Assembly: GCA_003647095.1 (NCBI GenBank)
Contig: QMME01000078.1
Coordinates: 1 to 12,875, forward strand
Reading direction: 5' to 3'
DNA length: 12,875 nucleotides
Source: Deltaproteobacteria bacterium
GTDB taxonomy: Bacteria > Myxococcota > B64-G9
Notes under the pieces: generated by a model
Databases searched by the model: none
What the model was told of the DNA's origin: nothing
The model's input: the letters and a program-made list of their open reading frames with translations, nothing else
Position numbers and translations under genes: made by a program
Part shown: positions 7,401-12,875 of the stretch, in pieces
Position numbering within the stretch: position 1 is the first letter of the stretch
How the letters are laid out: every line of letters begins with the position of its first letter

Positions 7401-9263
7401 ACGCATGGTATCAACCAGCAACTGGCTGTAATAGTCGTTCACCCAGGTCCATACGTTGACGCAATGGGACACATTCTCTCCGGTGAGCGGGTCGAAGGCC
7501 GTGGTCATGATCCCCCAGGGAGATGGGGTTTGCGGCTCCTTGATGAGATTGACCTGGTGGTAGCGCAGGTCACCCAGGCGCACGATGGTTGCCTGGTCGC
7601 AGATGGCCAGGGTACTCTCATCGCCTTCAGCCAAGGCATCCTGGCAATCCTGGGTGCTGAGCCCCTCGGGCAGGCGGGCCTCGCCGCAGGCAGGAGGATC
7701 GCCGAACTCGACCGGGCTGTGGCAGAGCACGATCATCTCCGGCATGCGGGCAATGGAAATCACCGCCGGGTCCACCCCGCGAGCCCGGCCCAGCGTCTCG
7801 GCCAGGGCATCGCAGTCCTGTCCCTGGTAAGCCTCGCCGTTTCTGCAGGCATCGACGTCCCAGGCCAACTGGACGGCATCGACGGCGTCGTCCTCCTGGC
7901 CGAAGAACACGGGAAAACGCTCGGCACAGCGTTCGCCGCCGGTCTGTTGGCACTCGGCATACTGGGCGGCCCGCACGGCAACACGCAGGGCCACGTCCCA
8001 GTCATTGGTGGCCATCTTGCTGGCGTCGAAGTAGCGCAGGTCGCTACCGGCGGTGACATACCAGGGGATGACCTTGGGAGTACGCTGCATATAGGGCAAG
8101 GTACAACGCTGCCTGAAGACATCGCAGCGCGAGCCCGGACCCACCGCCTCGCATTCGTCTTCAGTGCCGTTGCCGTCGAAATCGCGGTGGGGATCGGCTC
8201 CGAAGGGAGTGGTGCTGGGCGTAAAGCATTCCACCGGCCCGGTCATGGTGGCCGGGTCGTCGTAGTAGTGGCTACGCTCCCAGATGTTGAAGCGGTCGAT
8301 GAAACGGTGCCACATCTCGTCCGACATGCCGTAGTTGCGGGCGTAGCCCAACCTCTCGGAGGTGAAGGCGCCGATGGCCTTGAAGCGATAGCCGTCCCAG
8401 TCGGCCGGTTCGTAGTCACTGTCCACCACCTTGCGGAAGGAAAACCGCATGGTCAGTTCGATGGGATTACAGGAGCCTTCCGGATAGCTGCCGCTCATGA
8501 ACTCGTCGGGCAGGTAGCAGGCGGGAAACTTCTCGATTCCCCAGCCAAACGAAGAAAGATCCACCATTCCGGGCTGGGCGAAAGCCTTGTTGGTGATATC
8601 GAAGTAACCGTGCTCCAGGTCGAAAACCGGGGCATCGGGATCGCGCGGATCGGTGACGTCGTAGGCCAGCGGCTCGTACTGGATGCTGCCGTAGACACCC
8701 AGCAGCGACAGGGTGTCGAAATCGAAGGCGTCGGTGGCCTGGTTTTTCGACCAGTCCACCCGCATGTACTCGCGCTCGTACCAAGGCCTGTCCGAGGAGT
8801 TTTCCTCGAGGATGTTCAATTCCTCGCCGGTGGTGGGATTGTAGGCCCGCACCACGTCGAAGTGCTTTTCGATCCTGAAGGCTGCCACCACGGTACCGTT
8901 GTTGGTGGCCTTGCCCACCCCGCGGCCGTCGGCATTATCGATGCGCTCGTAGGCCAGGCGCCCGAGCAACATGTCCTCGGTGATCTGCCACTTGATGCGC
9001 ACCAGCGACTGGGCGTAGGTGGAGGTGAACAGCCCGTCCTGGGAGGCGCCGTAGCCGCCGACGTCCACCAGGGTGGCCAGCGCCCAGAACTCGGGATTGT
9101 CGGCCGGGTTCTGGAGATCGTCTCCTACGAAGAACGACTTCTCCAGGGCATAGGGTTGCACGCGGTTGATGGGAGGACGTTGCTCGGCGCAGGCGGCCAG
9201 CAATGCGGCCAGCACCAGCATGGTCAACATCGGGGTCAACACTCGGGCATACTTGCGGTCCAT
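4440..9263 (-). CDS. Giant zinc metalloprotease lipoprotein (metzincin, Met-zincin/DUF4953-like)
   Basis: A predicted 1607-residue exported zinc protease. Residues 1-25 are a lipoprotein signal peptide ending in lipobox LLAAC (Cys25, followed by Ala, so no inner-membrane retention Asp). The catalytic site HEMGHSVGMRHNF is at residues 845-857: ligands His845, His849, His855 and catalytic Glu846. SVMDY with Met921 fits the metzincin Met-turn. This spacing and the flanking 'GxxDFAAARMFYG' resemble the Met-zincin (DUF4953) family, whose members I recall as much shorter; the roughly 800 residues before the site and 700 after it are not recognised. D-x-D-G-N-G motifs at about 361 and 1513 resemble thrombospondin-3/EF-hand-like calcium loops. 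Residues about 690-770 look helical. ATG 9263 is chosen because GGAGGT sits 7 nt upstream and the signal peptide begins there. The start is one base after the stop of the barrel gene, so the two are co-translated. Substrate unknown; action at the cell surface or periplasmic face of the outer membrane is inferred. Confidence 0.88.
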   Translation of the reverse strand: MDRKYARVLTPMLTMLVLAALLAACAEQRPPINRVQPYALEKSFFVGDDLQNPADNPEFWALATLVDVGGYGASQDGLFTSTYAQSLVRIKWQITEDMLLGRLAYERIDNADGRGVGKATNNGTVVAAFRIEKHFDVVRAYNPTTGEELNILEENSSDRPWYEREYMRVDWSKNQATDAFDFDTLSLLGVYGSIQYEPLAYDVTDPRDPDAPVFDLEHGYFDITNKAFAQPGMVDLSSFGWGIEKFPACYLPDEFMSGSYPEGSCNPIELTMRFSFRKVVDSDYEPADWDGYRFKAIGAFTSERLGYARNYGMSDEMWHRFIDRFNIWERSHYYDDPATMTGPVECFTPSTTPFGADPHRDFDGNGTEDECEAVGPGSRCDVFRQRCTLPYMQRTPKVIPWYVTAGSDLRYFDASKMATNDWDVALRVAVRAAQYAECQQTGGERCAERFPVFFGQEDDAVDAVQLAWDVDACRNGEAYQGQDCDALAETLGRARGVDPAVISIARMPEMIVLCHSPVEFGDPPACGEARLPEGLSTQDCQDALAEGDESTLAICDQATIVRLGDLRYHQVNLIKEPQTPSPWGIMTTAFDPLTGENVSHCVNVWTWVNDYYSQLLVDTMRYIKGELRTEQITEGTWVRAWSQAAEAASRGGVMPRLTSTKVTQQVAGFAGLPAAQAQQIEQMKANLPANVLQAARRLKQELKGVKASLGAASTWQAVYAARRRAAAGTEFEAQLMTPEVQKMMGVAGLPIDEHLMEMVSPLRGGNPSWQRQLYNLKQEALAERGACVLEPNFALAPVSVTGLADVLEEKFGAFNPSDTMRVQQERAEKMRRYLAHRMHYSVIVHEMGHSVGMRHNFVSSSYAWAYRPQYWQLRTKNGTVTTECSELSSTGEDCVGPRYYDPVTQEERDNLIWMWMHSSVMDYPGEITQDLLGLGIFDFAAARMFYGDVMSVMRDPSYRVGSDKSKLLFSLTDSFGGIVGYQYSLGNDDFNYSQLQNRLRLINDCQPVGDPQVFKPGNWNEERDGVWSPLLDGLLVQVDGQYWRCHQQKVDYVQWDKLRFPTQTELGDTYYDGGRSVDSQGRLRMPYGFGTDSWADLGNLSVYRHDNGADAYEIFNWMITQQEINHIFDNYRRGRTTFSVRSAANRTLNRFNTKLRDGAKGLGLMKNIYEDFALDMGYDARTLWPTIAGMFYKDNIIASSQVFDHFTRMMARPEIGEHYYLDYGDPVLRSTIDAWGQPGATEVIIPNGATGYYEDIGIGGKLVESQLSKTNGEYDTEITVNCGSYYDKLNTAMLMTESVDNYISSSRSDFVDPRYRAVSLADLFPDGYRRWLANNLTGDEMLKGPRVAADAQGHPVTDANLFPDAPLGWVTWWTPDVKVCFPNDGTTVCSIYGDSNGNTTDPLAPAHTAVVDPQVGWEQQKFLIAWTLLYLPENQKMDWLDMLRLWELGVDADPDLGNNRIEFHNPTGKVYVAKTFGKETILGETVQRGIAARVLEYANELLYLAYETSPGPDLDGNGQPDWYLPVYNPATGQPIVKYDPTIGYIDEDGYVHPDGRDGCNASDNSDCTCSSNRYCVQLSRYVSVPAYLREALDAYQLGLPEERGIYD

Positions 9264-9264
9264 C

Positions 9265-10335
9265 TTACTTACCTCCAAACAGGGCAATGAATCCATCCAC
9301 GCGAAGGATCACGTCCACCGACAGGGTGGTGTAGCGGTTGAACAGGGGATTGTAGTAGCTCGAATCCGGGGCCAGTTGCGGTGCGTAGGTGAGCAGGTTC
9401 AAGCCCACCTCGAGGTAGTCGGTGGGATCGAAGAAAACATTCAACTGGAAAAACGAGTAGTATCGCTGGTTTTGCGGTTCCTGGGGAACCCAGGATACGA
9501 CATCCTCCCCTCCCGAGGCGGAATGCAGCCAGTCGACGATCCAGCCGTAGGCCAGGCTGACTCCCATCCAGTCGAAGATCACCAGGGTGGCGTCCAGCGA
9601 CGGCGTCAGTCGCAGGAACGCGTTACGCGATCCTGAATTAAGGAAGGCCCCGCAGCCGGCTTCGCTGGCCGAGCAGTTGGTGATGCGCGGGCTGGCCAGT
9701 TCCCCGGTGGTGTAACGGTGGAGATAGGGAGTGGCCCGCAGGTTGGCCCCCAGTATCAGCGACTTGAGCAGGGGAAAGCTCTTCGATAGCCGCAGTCGCG
9801 GCGCCACCGCCAGGACCAGGGTGGACGCCTGGGAGGCCTTGGATGTGGGAAAGGTAAAGGCGATGTCTCCCGAGAGATCTATGCCCACCACGGGAATGGT
9901 CCACAGCCTGGCCAACCCGGCCACCACGCTGAGATCCCCCAGCCAGGCCTCGTCTGAGTAGGTGGTCTGGTCGGCCTCTGTCAACTCCCTGGTGACATCG
10001 AGCGCGGCCCGCAGGAAGAAGTTGTCGCCGAACCACCAGCGGGGCCGGAAGCTCCAGGTCATGGAGTAGTTGGGGTTGTAGGTCAACTCGGCCGAACGGT
10101 CCAGGCTGATGAGGCTGAAGGTGTTGCTGTAGATCACCTGTGAACCTCGCCATGGCTTCTTGCTGGCCGAGCCCAGGAAGGGGTCGAATTTACTCGATTG
10201 CTGTTCCTGCTCCTGTTCGGCCGCTGCGGCCTGGTCTTGTGTTTTCCCGGCGGTCGCTTCCGGTGCAACCAGCATCAGGCACACTACCAGCCCCCCCAGC
10301 CGGGCAACCAGGCCCGGTGACGACTTGCCTCTCAT
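9265..10335 (-). CDS. Predicted outer-membrane beta-barrel protein
   Basis: A 356-residue predicted exported protein. Residues 1-29 form a signal peptide (MRGK, hydrophobic core, ATA then Gly as likely cleavage site). A Gln/Glu/Ala-rich linker follows (about 33-50), then KFDPFLGS and alternating hydrophobic/polar segments rich in Tyr, Trp and Phe, typical of transmembrane beta-strands (TYNPNYSMTWSF, WWFGDNFFLRAALDV, RYYSFFQLNVFF, YLEVGLNLLTY). A likely loop carries a close Cys pair (NCSASEAGC). The chain ends FIALFGGK, so it lacks the terminal aromatic residue common in barrels. I do not recognise a named family and see no enzyme motif. ATG 10335 is preferred over TTG 10341 because AAAGGA is 8 nt before the ATG and only 1-2 nt before the TTG. 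It is the first gene of a two-gene unit with the metalloprotease and may anchor, export or assist it; that role is inference. Confidence 0.75.
   Translation of the reverse strand: MRGKSSPGLVARLGGLVVCLMLVAPEATAGKTQDQAAAAEQEQEQQSSKFDPFLGSASKKPWRGSQVIYSNTFSLISLDRSAELTYNPNYSMTWSFRPRWWFGDNFFLRAALDVTRELTEADQTTYSDEAWLGDLSVVAGLARLWTIPVVGIDLSGDIAFTFPTSKASQASTLVLAVAPRLRLSKSFPLLKSLILGANLRATPYLHRYTTGELASPRITNCSASEAGCGAFLNSGSRNAFLRLTPSLDATLVIFDWMGVSLAYGWIVDWLHSASGGEDVVSWVPQEPQNQRYYSFFQLNVFFDPTDYLEVGLNLLTYAPQLAPDSSYYNPLFNRYTTLSVDVILRVDGFIALFGGK
9271..9276 (-). promoter_or_regulatory. Ribosome binding site of the metalloprotease gene, inside the end of the barrel gene
   Basis: GGAGGT on the minus strand lies 7 nt before ATG 9263 and within the last codons of the barrel gene (stop 9267-9265). 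It fixes the start and shows tight coupling of the two genes. Confidence 0.8.
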
Positions 10336-10343
10336 TATCAACG

Positions 10344-10349
10344 TCCTTT
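10344..10349 (-). promoter_or_regulatory. Ribosome binding site of the barrel gene
   Basis: AAAGGA on the minus strand, 8 nt before ATG 10335. Its position favours this ATG over the in-frame TTG at 10341. Confidence 0.55.
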
Positions 10350-10412
10350 CCAGCTTGTTACCTCGACCTGGAGCCCAAACTAGGCCCTCGAGAAGAAAAT
10401 TTCAAGCACCAA

Positions 10413-10441
10413 ATTACAGTTGGCCGGGTATATGTTGGCAA
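10413..10441 (-). promoter_or_regulatory. Sigma70-type promoter for the barrel-metalloprotease operon
   Basis: On the minus strand TTGCCA (10441-10436, 5/6 to the -35 consensus) and TGTAAT (10418-10413, 5/6 to the -10 consensus) are separated by 17 bp. Transcription would start near 10406, giving a leader of about 70 nt before ATG 10335. The -35 lies just after the stop of the upstream regulator gene (10445-10443). Two direct GCCAAC copies, 15 bp apart, span the -35 and the spacer. The area is AT-richer than its surroundings. Confidence 0.55.
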
Positions 10442-10442
10442 T

Positions 10443-11495
10443 CTAAAGGGGACGGTCACGGGTCGGAGCACTGTCTACCGCAATGACCCGCTGAACCATG
10501 AACTCTATGGGAGCATTCATATTTGTTGGGATCAACTCCACCTCGGGATGTTGCCTGGCCCAGACCCGGAATATCTCGTCGACGAAACCCTGCCCCACCC
10601 CCGCCACTCTATTGAAGTCGAGGATGATTTCCGAGAACTTCTCAAGGCCGTTGAGTAGCCGCCTGGCCTCCGAGCGGGAAACCAGATTAACACCATGGGC
10701 AAACAACTTTACCACCGTACGCGTGCGGGTGAACCGGAACTCACTGGTATACTCGGCAAAAATGTCTTCAAGCGGGCGGTTGCGACCTGGAACGAGTTCA
10801 AATCGAGCCCGGGTCCCCTTCCTGCCTGGAGACGAGAAGATGCCCTGATCAAGTATGGTGTTGTCGACCAACCACTTGAGACCATTGCTTTCCACCTCGA
10901 AGCGAGCACCCGCTTTGGAGACGAAGAAGATACCTTCACCACTGTGCTTCTCGGGACTGGTGGTGAGTTTGCCCTTGGAAAGTTCTTGTAGTGCCACGAG
11001 GTGGCTCGGTAAATGCAAACTGCTTCTGATCAATTCGAAGATACCCACGCCATCATCGTCGATCTCGAATGCCAGGGGCATCCCTTTTTCGATCAGTACC
11101 CTTATTCTTGAACCCTGCGAGTGCTCAATGGCGTTGTTCAGCAATTCGGTGAAGGCGTAGTGCAAGATCCGGTCGTCGTTAGTATCGCGATTGCCGAACT
11201 TGCCTTCCAGTTGCGACCAGACTCTGTCTTCTTCGAGACCTGCACGGGAATAGAGAAAGCCCATATTCGTCGACGACGAACCCCCGGATCCCCTGGACGC
11301 CACCCTGGAAAACAGATAATGGGAACCACGGCCCCTGCCCCGGGCTTCGAGCAAACCTTCCGCGACCATCCTCCTCAGGTGATAGTGGGCCGCTTGTCTG
11401 GTGACCCCGGCTGCTCGGGCCACTTCACCGGAGCCCACTTTTCCCTTACGCTCGATAATGTCAATAATGATTTCTCTTACGTTTTTACGATTCAC
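10443..11495 (-). CDS. Winged-helix regulator with GHKL ATPase and STAS-like DUF4325 domains
   Basis: A 350-residue cytoplasmic protein with three parts. Residues 1-62 are a winged helix-turn-helix (GEVARAAGVTRQAAHYHLRRM, then basic wing RGRGRGSHYLF), placing DNA binding at the N-terminus. Residues about 95-235 are a histidine-kinase/anti-sigma-type ATPase: N box FTELLNNAIEHS (Glu117, Asn121, His125), G1 box DDDGVGI (146-152) and HSGEGIF (184-190). No phosphoacceptor His domain is present. Residues about 265-340 match DUF4325, a STAS-like domain (ILDFNRVAGVGQGFVDEIFR). Known partner-switch systems keep a SpoIIAB-like kinase and a SpoIIAA-like STAS protein on separate chains; here both sit with a DNA-binding head. 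The start is GTG 11495: it is the only usual start before the winged helix, and no ribosome site precedes it. The gene lies directly upstream of the barrel-protease operon in the same direction, 107 bp away, and looks AT-richer than its neighbours. Target and signal are unknown; autoregulation or control of the next operon is inferred. Confidence 0.85.
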   Translation of the reverse strand: MNRKNVREIIIDIIERKGKVGSGEVARAAGVTRQAAHYHLRRMVAEGLLEARGRGRGSHYLFSRVASRGSGGSSSTNMGFLYSRAGLEEDRVWSQLEGKFGNRDTNDDRILHYAFTELLNNAIEHSQGSRIRVLIEKGMPLAFEIDDDGVGIFELIRSSLHLPSHLVALQELSKGKLTTSPEKHSGEGIFFVSKAGARFEVESNGLKWLVDNTILDQGIFSSPGRKGTRARFELVPGRNRPLEDIFAEYTSEFRFTRTRTVVKLFAHGVNLVSRSEARRLLNGLEKFSEIILDFNRVAGVGQGFVDEIFRVWARQHPEVELIPTNMNAPIEFMVQRVIAVDSAPTRDRPL

Positions 11496-11510
11496 AGTAC
11501 TAATGTAAAA
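11483..11510. promoter_or_regulatory. Inverted repeat over the -10 and start codon of the regulator gene, possible operator
   Basis: TTTTAC (11483-11488) and GTAAAA (11505-11510) are perfect inverted copies separated by 16 bp. They bracket the GTG start and overlap the predicted -10. Center-to-center spacing is 22 bp, about two helical turns, which would suit a dimeric winged-helix protein. Short AT-rich arms can arise by chance. Confidence 0.3.
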
Positions 11511-11529
11511 GAATTCACATAAATGTCAA
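11502..11529 (-). promoter_or_regulatory. Promoter of the regulator gene, placing the transcript start at the GTG codon
   Basis: On the minus strand TTGACA (11529-11524) matches the -35 consensus perfectly; TACATT (11507-11502) matches 4/6 of the -10 with a 16-bp spacer. Seven bases past the -10 is 11495, the G of the GTG start, so the mRNA is probably leaderless. The 60 bases 11461-11520 contain only 16 G/C by hand count, against a GC-rich background. Confidence 0.6.
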
Positions 11530-11556
11530 CAATCATTTCAAGGGAAGACCACAAGT

Positions 11557-11583
11557 CCCCGCGGGCCCCGCGGGCCCCGGGCC
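11557..11583. repeat. 27-bp all-G/C element: 9-bp direct repeats
   Basis: CCCCGCGGG occurs twice back to back (11557-11565, 11566-11574), followed by CCCCGGGCC (11575-11583). The embedded CCCGCGGG and GGGCCC palindromes could fold into alternative hairpins. It lies 27 bp after the stop of the complete epimerase gene and about 30 bp upstream of the regulator -35. As a terminator for the epimerase genes it lacks a T-run, so that role is uncertain. Confidence 0.45.
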
Positions 11584-11609
11584 TGTCCCCGAGGTTTCAG
11601 ATGGAATAA

Positions 11610-12641
11610 TCAGGTGTTAAGCGCAAGATACCAGCGGGCGGTGTCGCGGATGCTCCGTGCGAAATCGATCACCGGCCGGTAGCCCAGCAGCCGTTTGGCT
11701 TTTTCGCAGCCGAAGTGGAAATCCCTGGACACCAGGCCCACCCGGTAACGGTGTACGGGAGGAGGACGGCGGGAGCCGGCCAGCTTCCACAGCAGTTCCA
11801 GCACGACCCCGCCTGCCTGCGCAACTGCCCGGGGGACCGAGTAAAACCGCACCTCCGTCCCCAGTTCCGCGGCCACCTGCTCGAGGTATTCGCGCAGGGT
11901 GATGCGGACATCGTCGGTGATGACGAACGTCTCCCCCGCCCCCGCCGGCCCGGCTGCCAGTACGAGACCCCGGACCAGATTGCGGGCATCGGAGTAGCAG
12001 GCCAGCACCCTTCCGCCGGCCACCAGCGGCATGCTTCCTTTCATGAGCACCGGTGCCAGGTGCACGAAGGCGGTGGTATCGCCGGGGCCGTGGATGATTG
12101 CCCCGGGCCGGACGATGGTGGTCTCCAGGCCGTCGCCGCCGTGGATCTGGTTCACCAACCGCTCGGCCGCGGCCTTGGACTCGCAGTACCCGTTTATTCG
12201 GTTGCCGACCGGAGCGCTCTCGTCGGCGTCGCGGTATCCCCGAAAGGGATGCACCGCCAGCGTGCTCATGTGCACCAGACGCCGCACTCCGGCCCGGCGG
12301 CAAAGCTCGATCACGTTGGCGGTTCCCTGGTGGTTGATTCGCCCGAACACCCGCCGCGGCGCCCAGTCAGTGGCCAGCGCCGCCAGATGGAAGATACAGG
12401 ATACGCCGGTGAAAGCAGACCGGCAGGACTCCGGGTCGGTGATATCACCGCGGTACCACTCCAGCATGCCGGCGAGATCGCCCGGAGCGGGCCCCAGGTC
12501 GAGCCCGGCCAGATCCCGGCAGCCATGGTCCAGCAGGGCGCGGCACAGCGTCGAGCCGATAAAGCCCCCGGCACCGGTCACCAGCACCCGCCCGTCGGGT
12601 ACTTTCAGTTTCCCGAGGTTTTCTTCCACGACCGGTACCAT
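11610..12641 (-). CDS. NAD-dependent epimerase/dehydratase (extended short-chain dehydrogenase)
   Basis: A 343-residue predicted cytoplasmic oxidoreductase or epimerase of the extended SDR family. The Rossmann dinucleotide loop is VTGAGGFIG (Gly23, Gly26, Gly29). Asp48 at the end of the second strand favours NAD over NADP. HLAALATDW (85-93) follows strand four. The catalytic set is MSTLAVH (Ser126 and Thr127) and YCESK (Tyr152, Lys156). The C-terminal half carries RPGAIIHGPGD and the DFHFGCEKAKRLLGYRP tail typical of relatives annotated as sterol/3-beta-hydroxysteroid dehydrogenase-like or sugar-nucleotide epimerases. The sequence does not tell which substrate is used. ATG 12641 is chosen because the residues before it are an out-of-frame reading of the upstream paralogue; the ribosome site (GGTGG, close to the ATG) is poor, so a nearby GTG is possible. 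It overlaps the end of the upstream paralogue by 37 bp, so the two are translationally linked and probably arose by duplication. Confidence 0.85.
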   Translation of the reverse strand: MVPVVEENLGKLKVPDGRVLVTGAGGFIGSTLCRALLDHGCRDLAGLDLGPAPGDLAGMLEWYRGDITDPESCRSAFTGVSCIFHLAALATDWAPRRVFGRINHQGTANVIELCRRAGVRRLVHMSTLAVHPFRGYRDADESAPVGNRINGYCESKAAAERLVNQIHGGDGLETTIVRPGAIIHGPGDTTAFVHLAPVLMKGSMPLVAGGRVLACYSDARNLVRGLVLAAGPAGAGETFVITDDVRITLREYLEQVAAELGTEVRFYSVPRAVAQAGGVVLELLWKLAGSRRPPPVHRYRVGLVSRDFHFGCEKAKRLLGYRPVIDFARSIRDTARWYLALNT

Positions 12642-12875
12642 TCCACCGTCCGTCGCAGCCCTTCCCGGAAGCCCACCTCGGGCCGGTAGCCGAGCAGCCG
12701 CTTGGCCTTCTCGCAGCCGAAGTGGAAATCCCGGGACACCAGCGCGGTGCGGTAGTCGGTGATGGGCGGCGGCCGGTGGGAACGAAGCAACCGGAACAAC
12801 CACTCGGCCCCGATACCGGCGGCCCGCGCCAGCGGCGCCGGAAACGACAGGCTGCGCTCGCGAACCCCGAAGGCG
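12605..12875 (-). CDS. C-terminal part of a second, paralogous NAD-dependent epimerase/dehydratase, 5' truncated by the window edge
   Basis: An open frame enters from the right edge and ends at TGA 12607-12605, giving 89 visible residues with no stop before the edge. It contains RPPPITDYRTALVSRDFHFG and ends in VEWYRSWKKTSGN. It aligns without gaps to the C-terminal end of the complete epimerase downstream, including a block of 21 identical residues. Only the substrate-domain end is visible; the Rossmann and catalytic parts lie outside the window. Its stop is 37 bp inside the following gene, an overlap typical of an operon. Confidence 0.85.
   Translation of the reverse strand, partial: AFGVRERSLSFPAPLARAAGIGAEWLFRLLRSHRPPPITDYRTALVSRDFHFGCEKAKRLLGYRPEVGFREGLRRTVEWYRSWKKTSGN

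Noticed and set aside
6699..9290. 863-residue open frame on the plus strand opposite the metalloprotease, and similar ones at 4707-6017
   Set aside because: Low-complexity Gly/Val/His-rich products typical of the antisense frame of a GC-rich gene; the minus strand encodes the complete zinc site and signal peptide.
9264..9296. Upstream ATG 9296 as start of the metalloprotease
   Set aside because: It lies inside the barrel gene with no ribosome site; ATG 9263 has GGAGGT at 7 nt and starts a normal lipoprotein signal.
11715..12689. Plus-strand open frame opposite the epimerase genes
   Set aside because: The minus strand carries the Rossmann loop and catalytic Tyr/Lys; the plus frame has no recognisable motif.
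12642..12803. Longer N-terminus for the complete epimerase
   Set aside because: These codons are an out-of-frame reading of the upstream paralogue's C-terminus, which itself clearly encodes the DFHFG...GYRP motif.

Overview
The window looks like chromosomal DNA of a GC-rich, secretion-heavy Gram-negative bacterium, most likely a myxobacterium-like or bradymonad-like member of the former Deltaproteobacteria. This is inferred from style and not from a marker gene: a giant cysteine-rich lipoprotein built of tandem repeats, a very large metalloprotease lipoprotein, a predicted outer-membrane barrel, strong codon bias towards G/C at third positions and GGAGG-type ribosome binding sites. No rRNA, tRNA, CRISPR array or insertion sequence was seen.

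Layout. (1) Left, plus strand: the C-terminal end of an OmpA-like protein (to 185) is followed 25 bp later by a 1353-residue lipoprotein (211-4272). It consists of about 17 short Cys units, a linker, 13 full and one partial 46-51-residue Cys units, and a C-terminal beta-rich domain. (2) A 167-bp convergent gap (4273-4439) holds one weak hairpin. (3) Centre, minus strand: a two-gene operon transcribed leftward, a predicted outer-membrane beta-barrel (10335-9265) and, one base after its stop, a 1607-residue lipoprotein with a complete metzincin zinc site (9263-4440). A good promoter-like sequence precedes it at 10413-10441. (4) Right, minus strand: a 350-residue regulator (11495-10443) joins a winged helix, a GHKL ATPase and a DUF4325 STAS-like domain on one chain. 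It has its own AT-rich promoter and is probably translated from a leaderless mRNA. (5) Far right, minus strand: two tandem paralogous NAD-dependent epimerase/dehydratase (extended SDR) genes, one complete (12641-11610) and one cut by the window edge (12874-12605).

How the parts may work together (inference). Left and centre form a cell-envelope and surface set: OmpA-like anchor, giant disulfide-rich surface lipoprotein, barrel protein and exported protease. The barrel and protease are almost certainly co-expressed. The regulator lies directly upstream of the barrel-protease operon in the same direction and could control it, itself, or both. The epimerase pair seems to be a separate operon.

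The most unusual items are the regulator architecture with its leaderless promoter, the barrel plus giant metzincin lipoprotein operon, and the higher-order repeat structure of the cysteine-rich protein.
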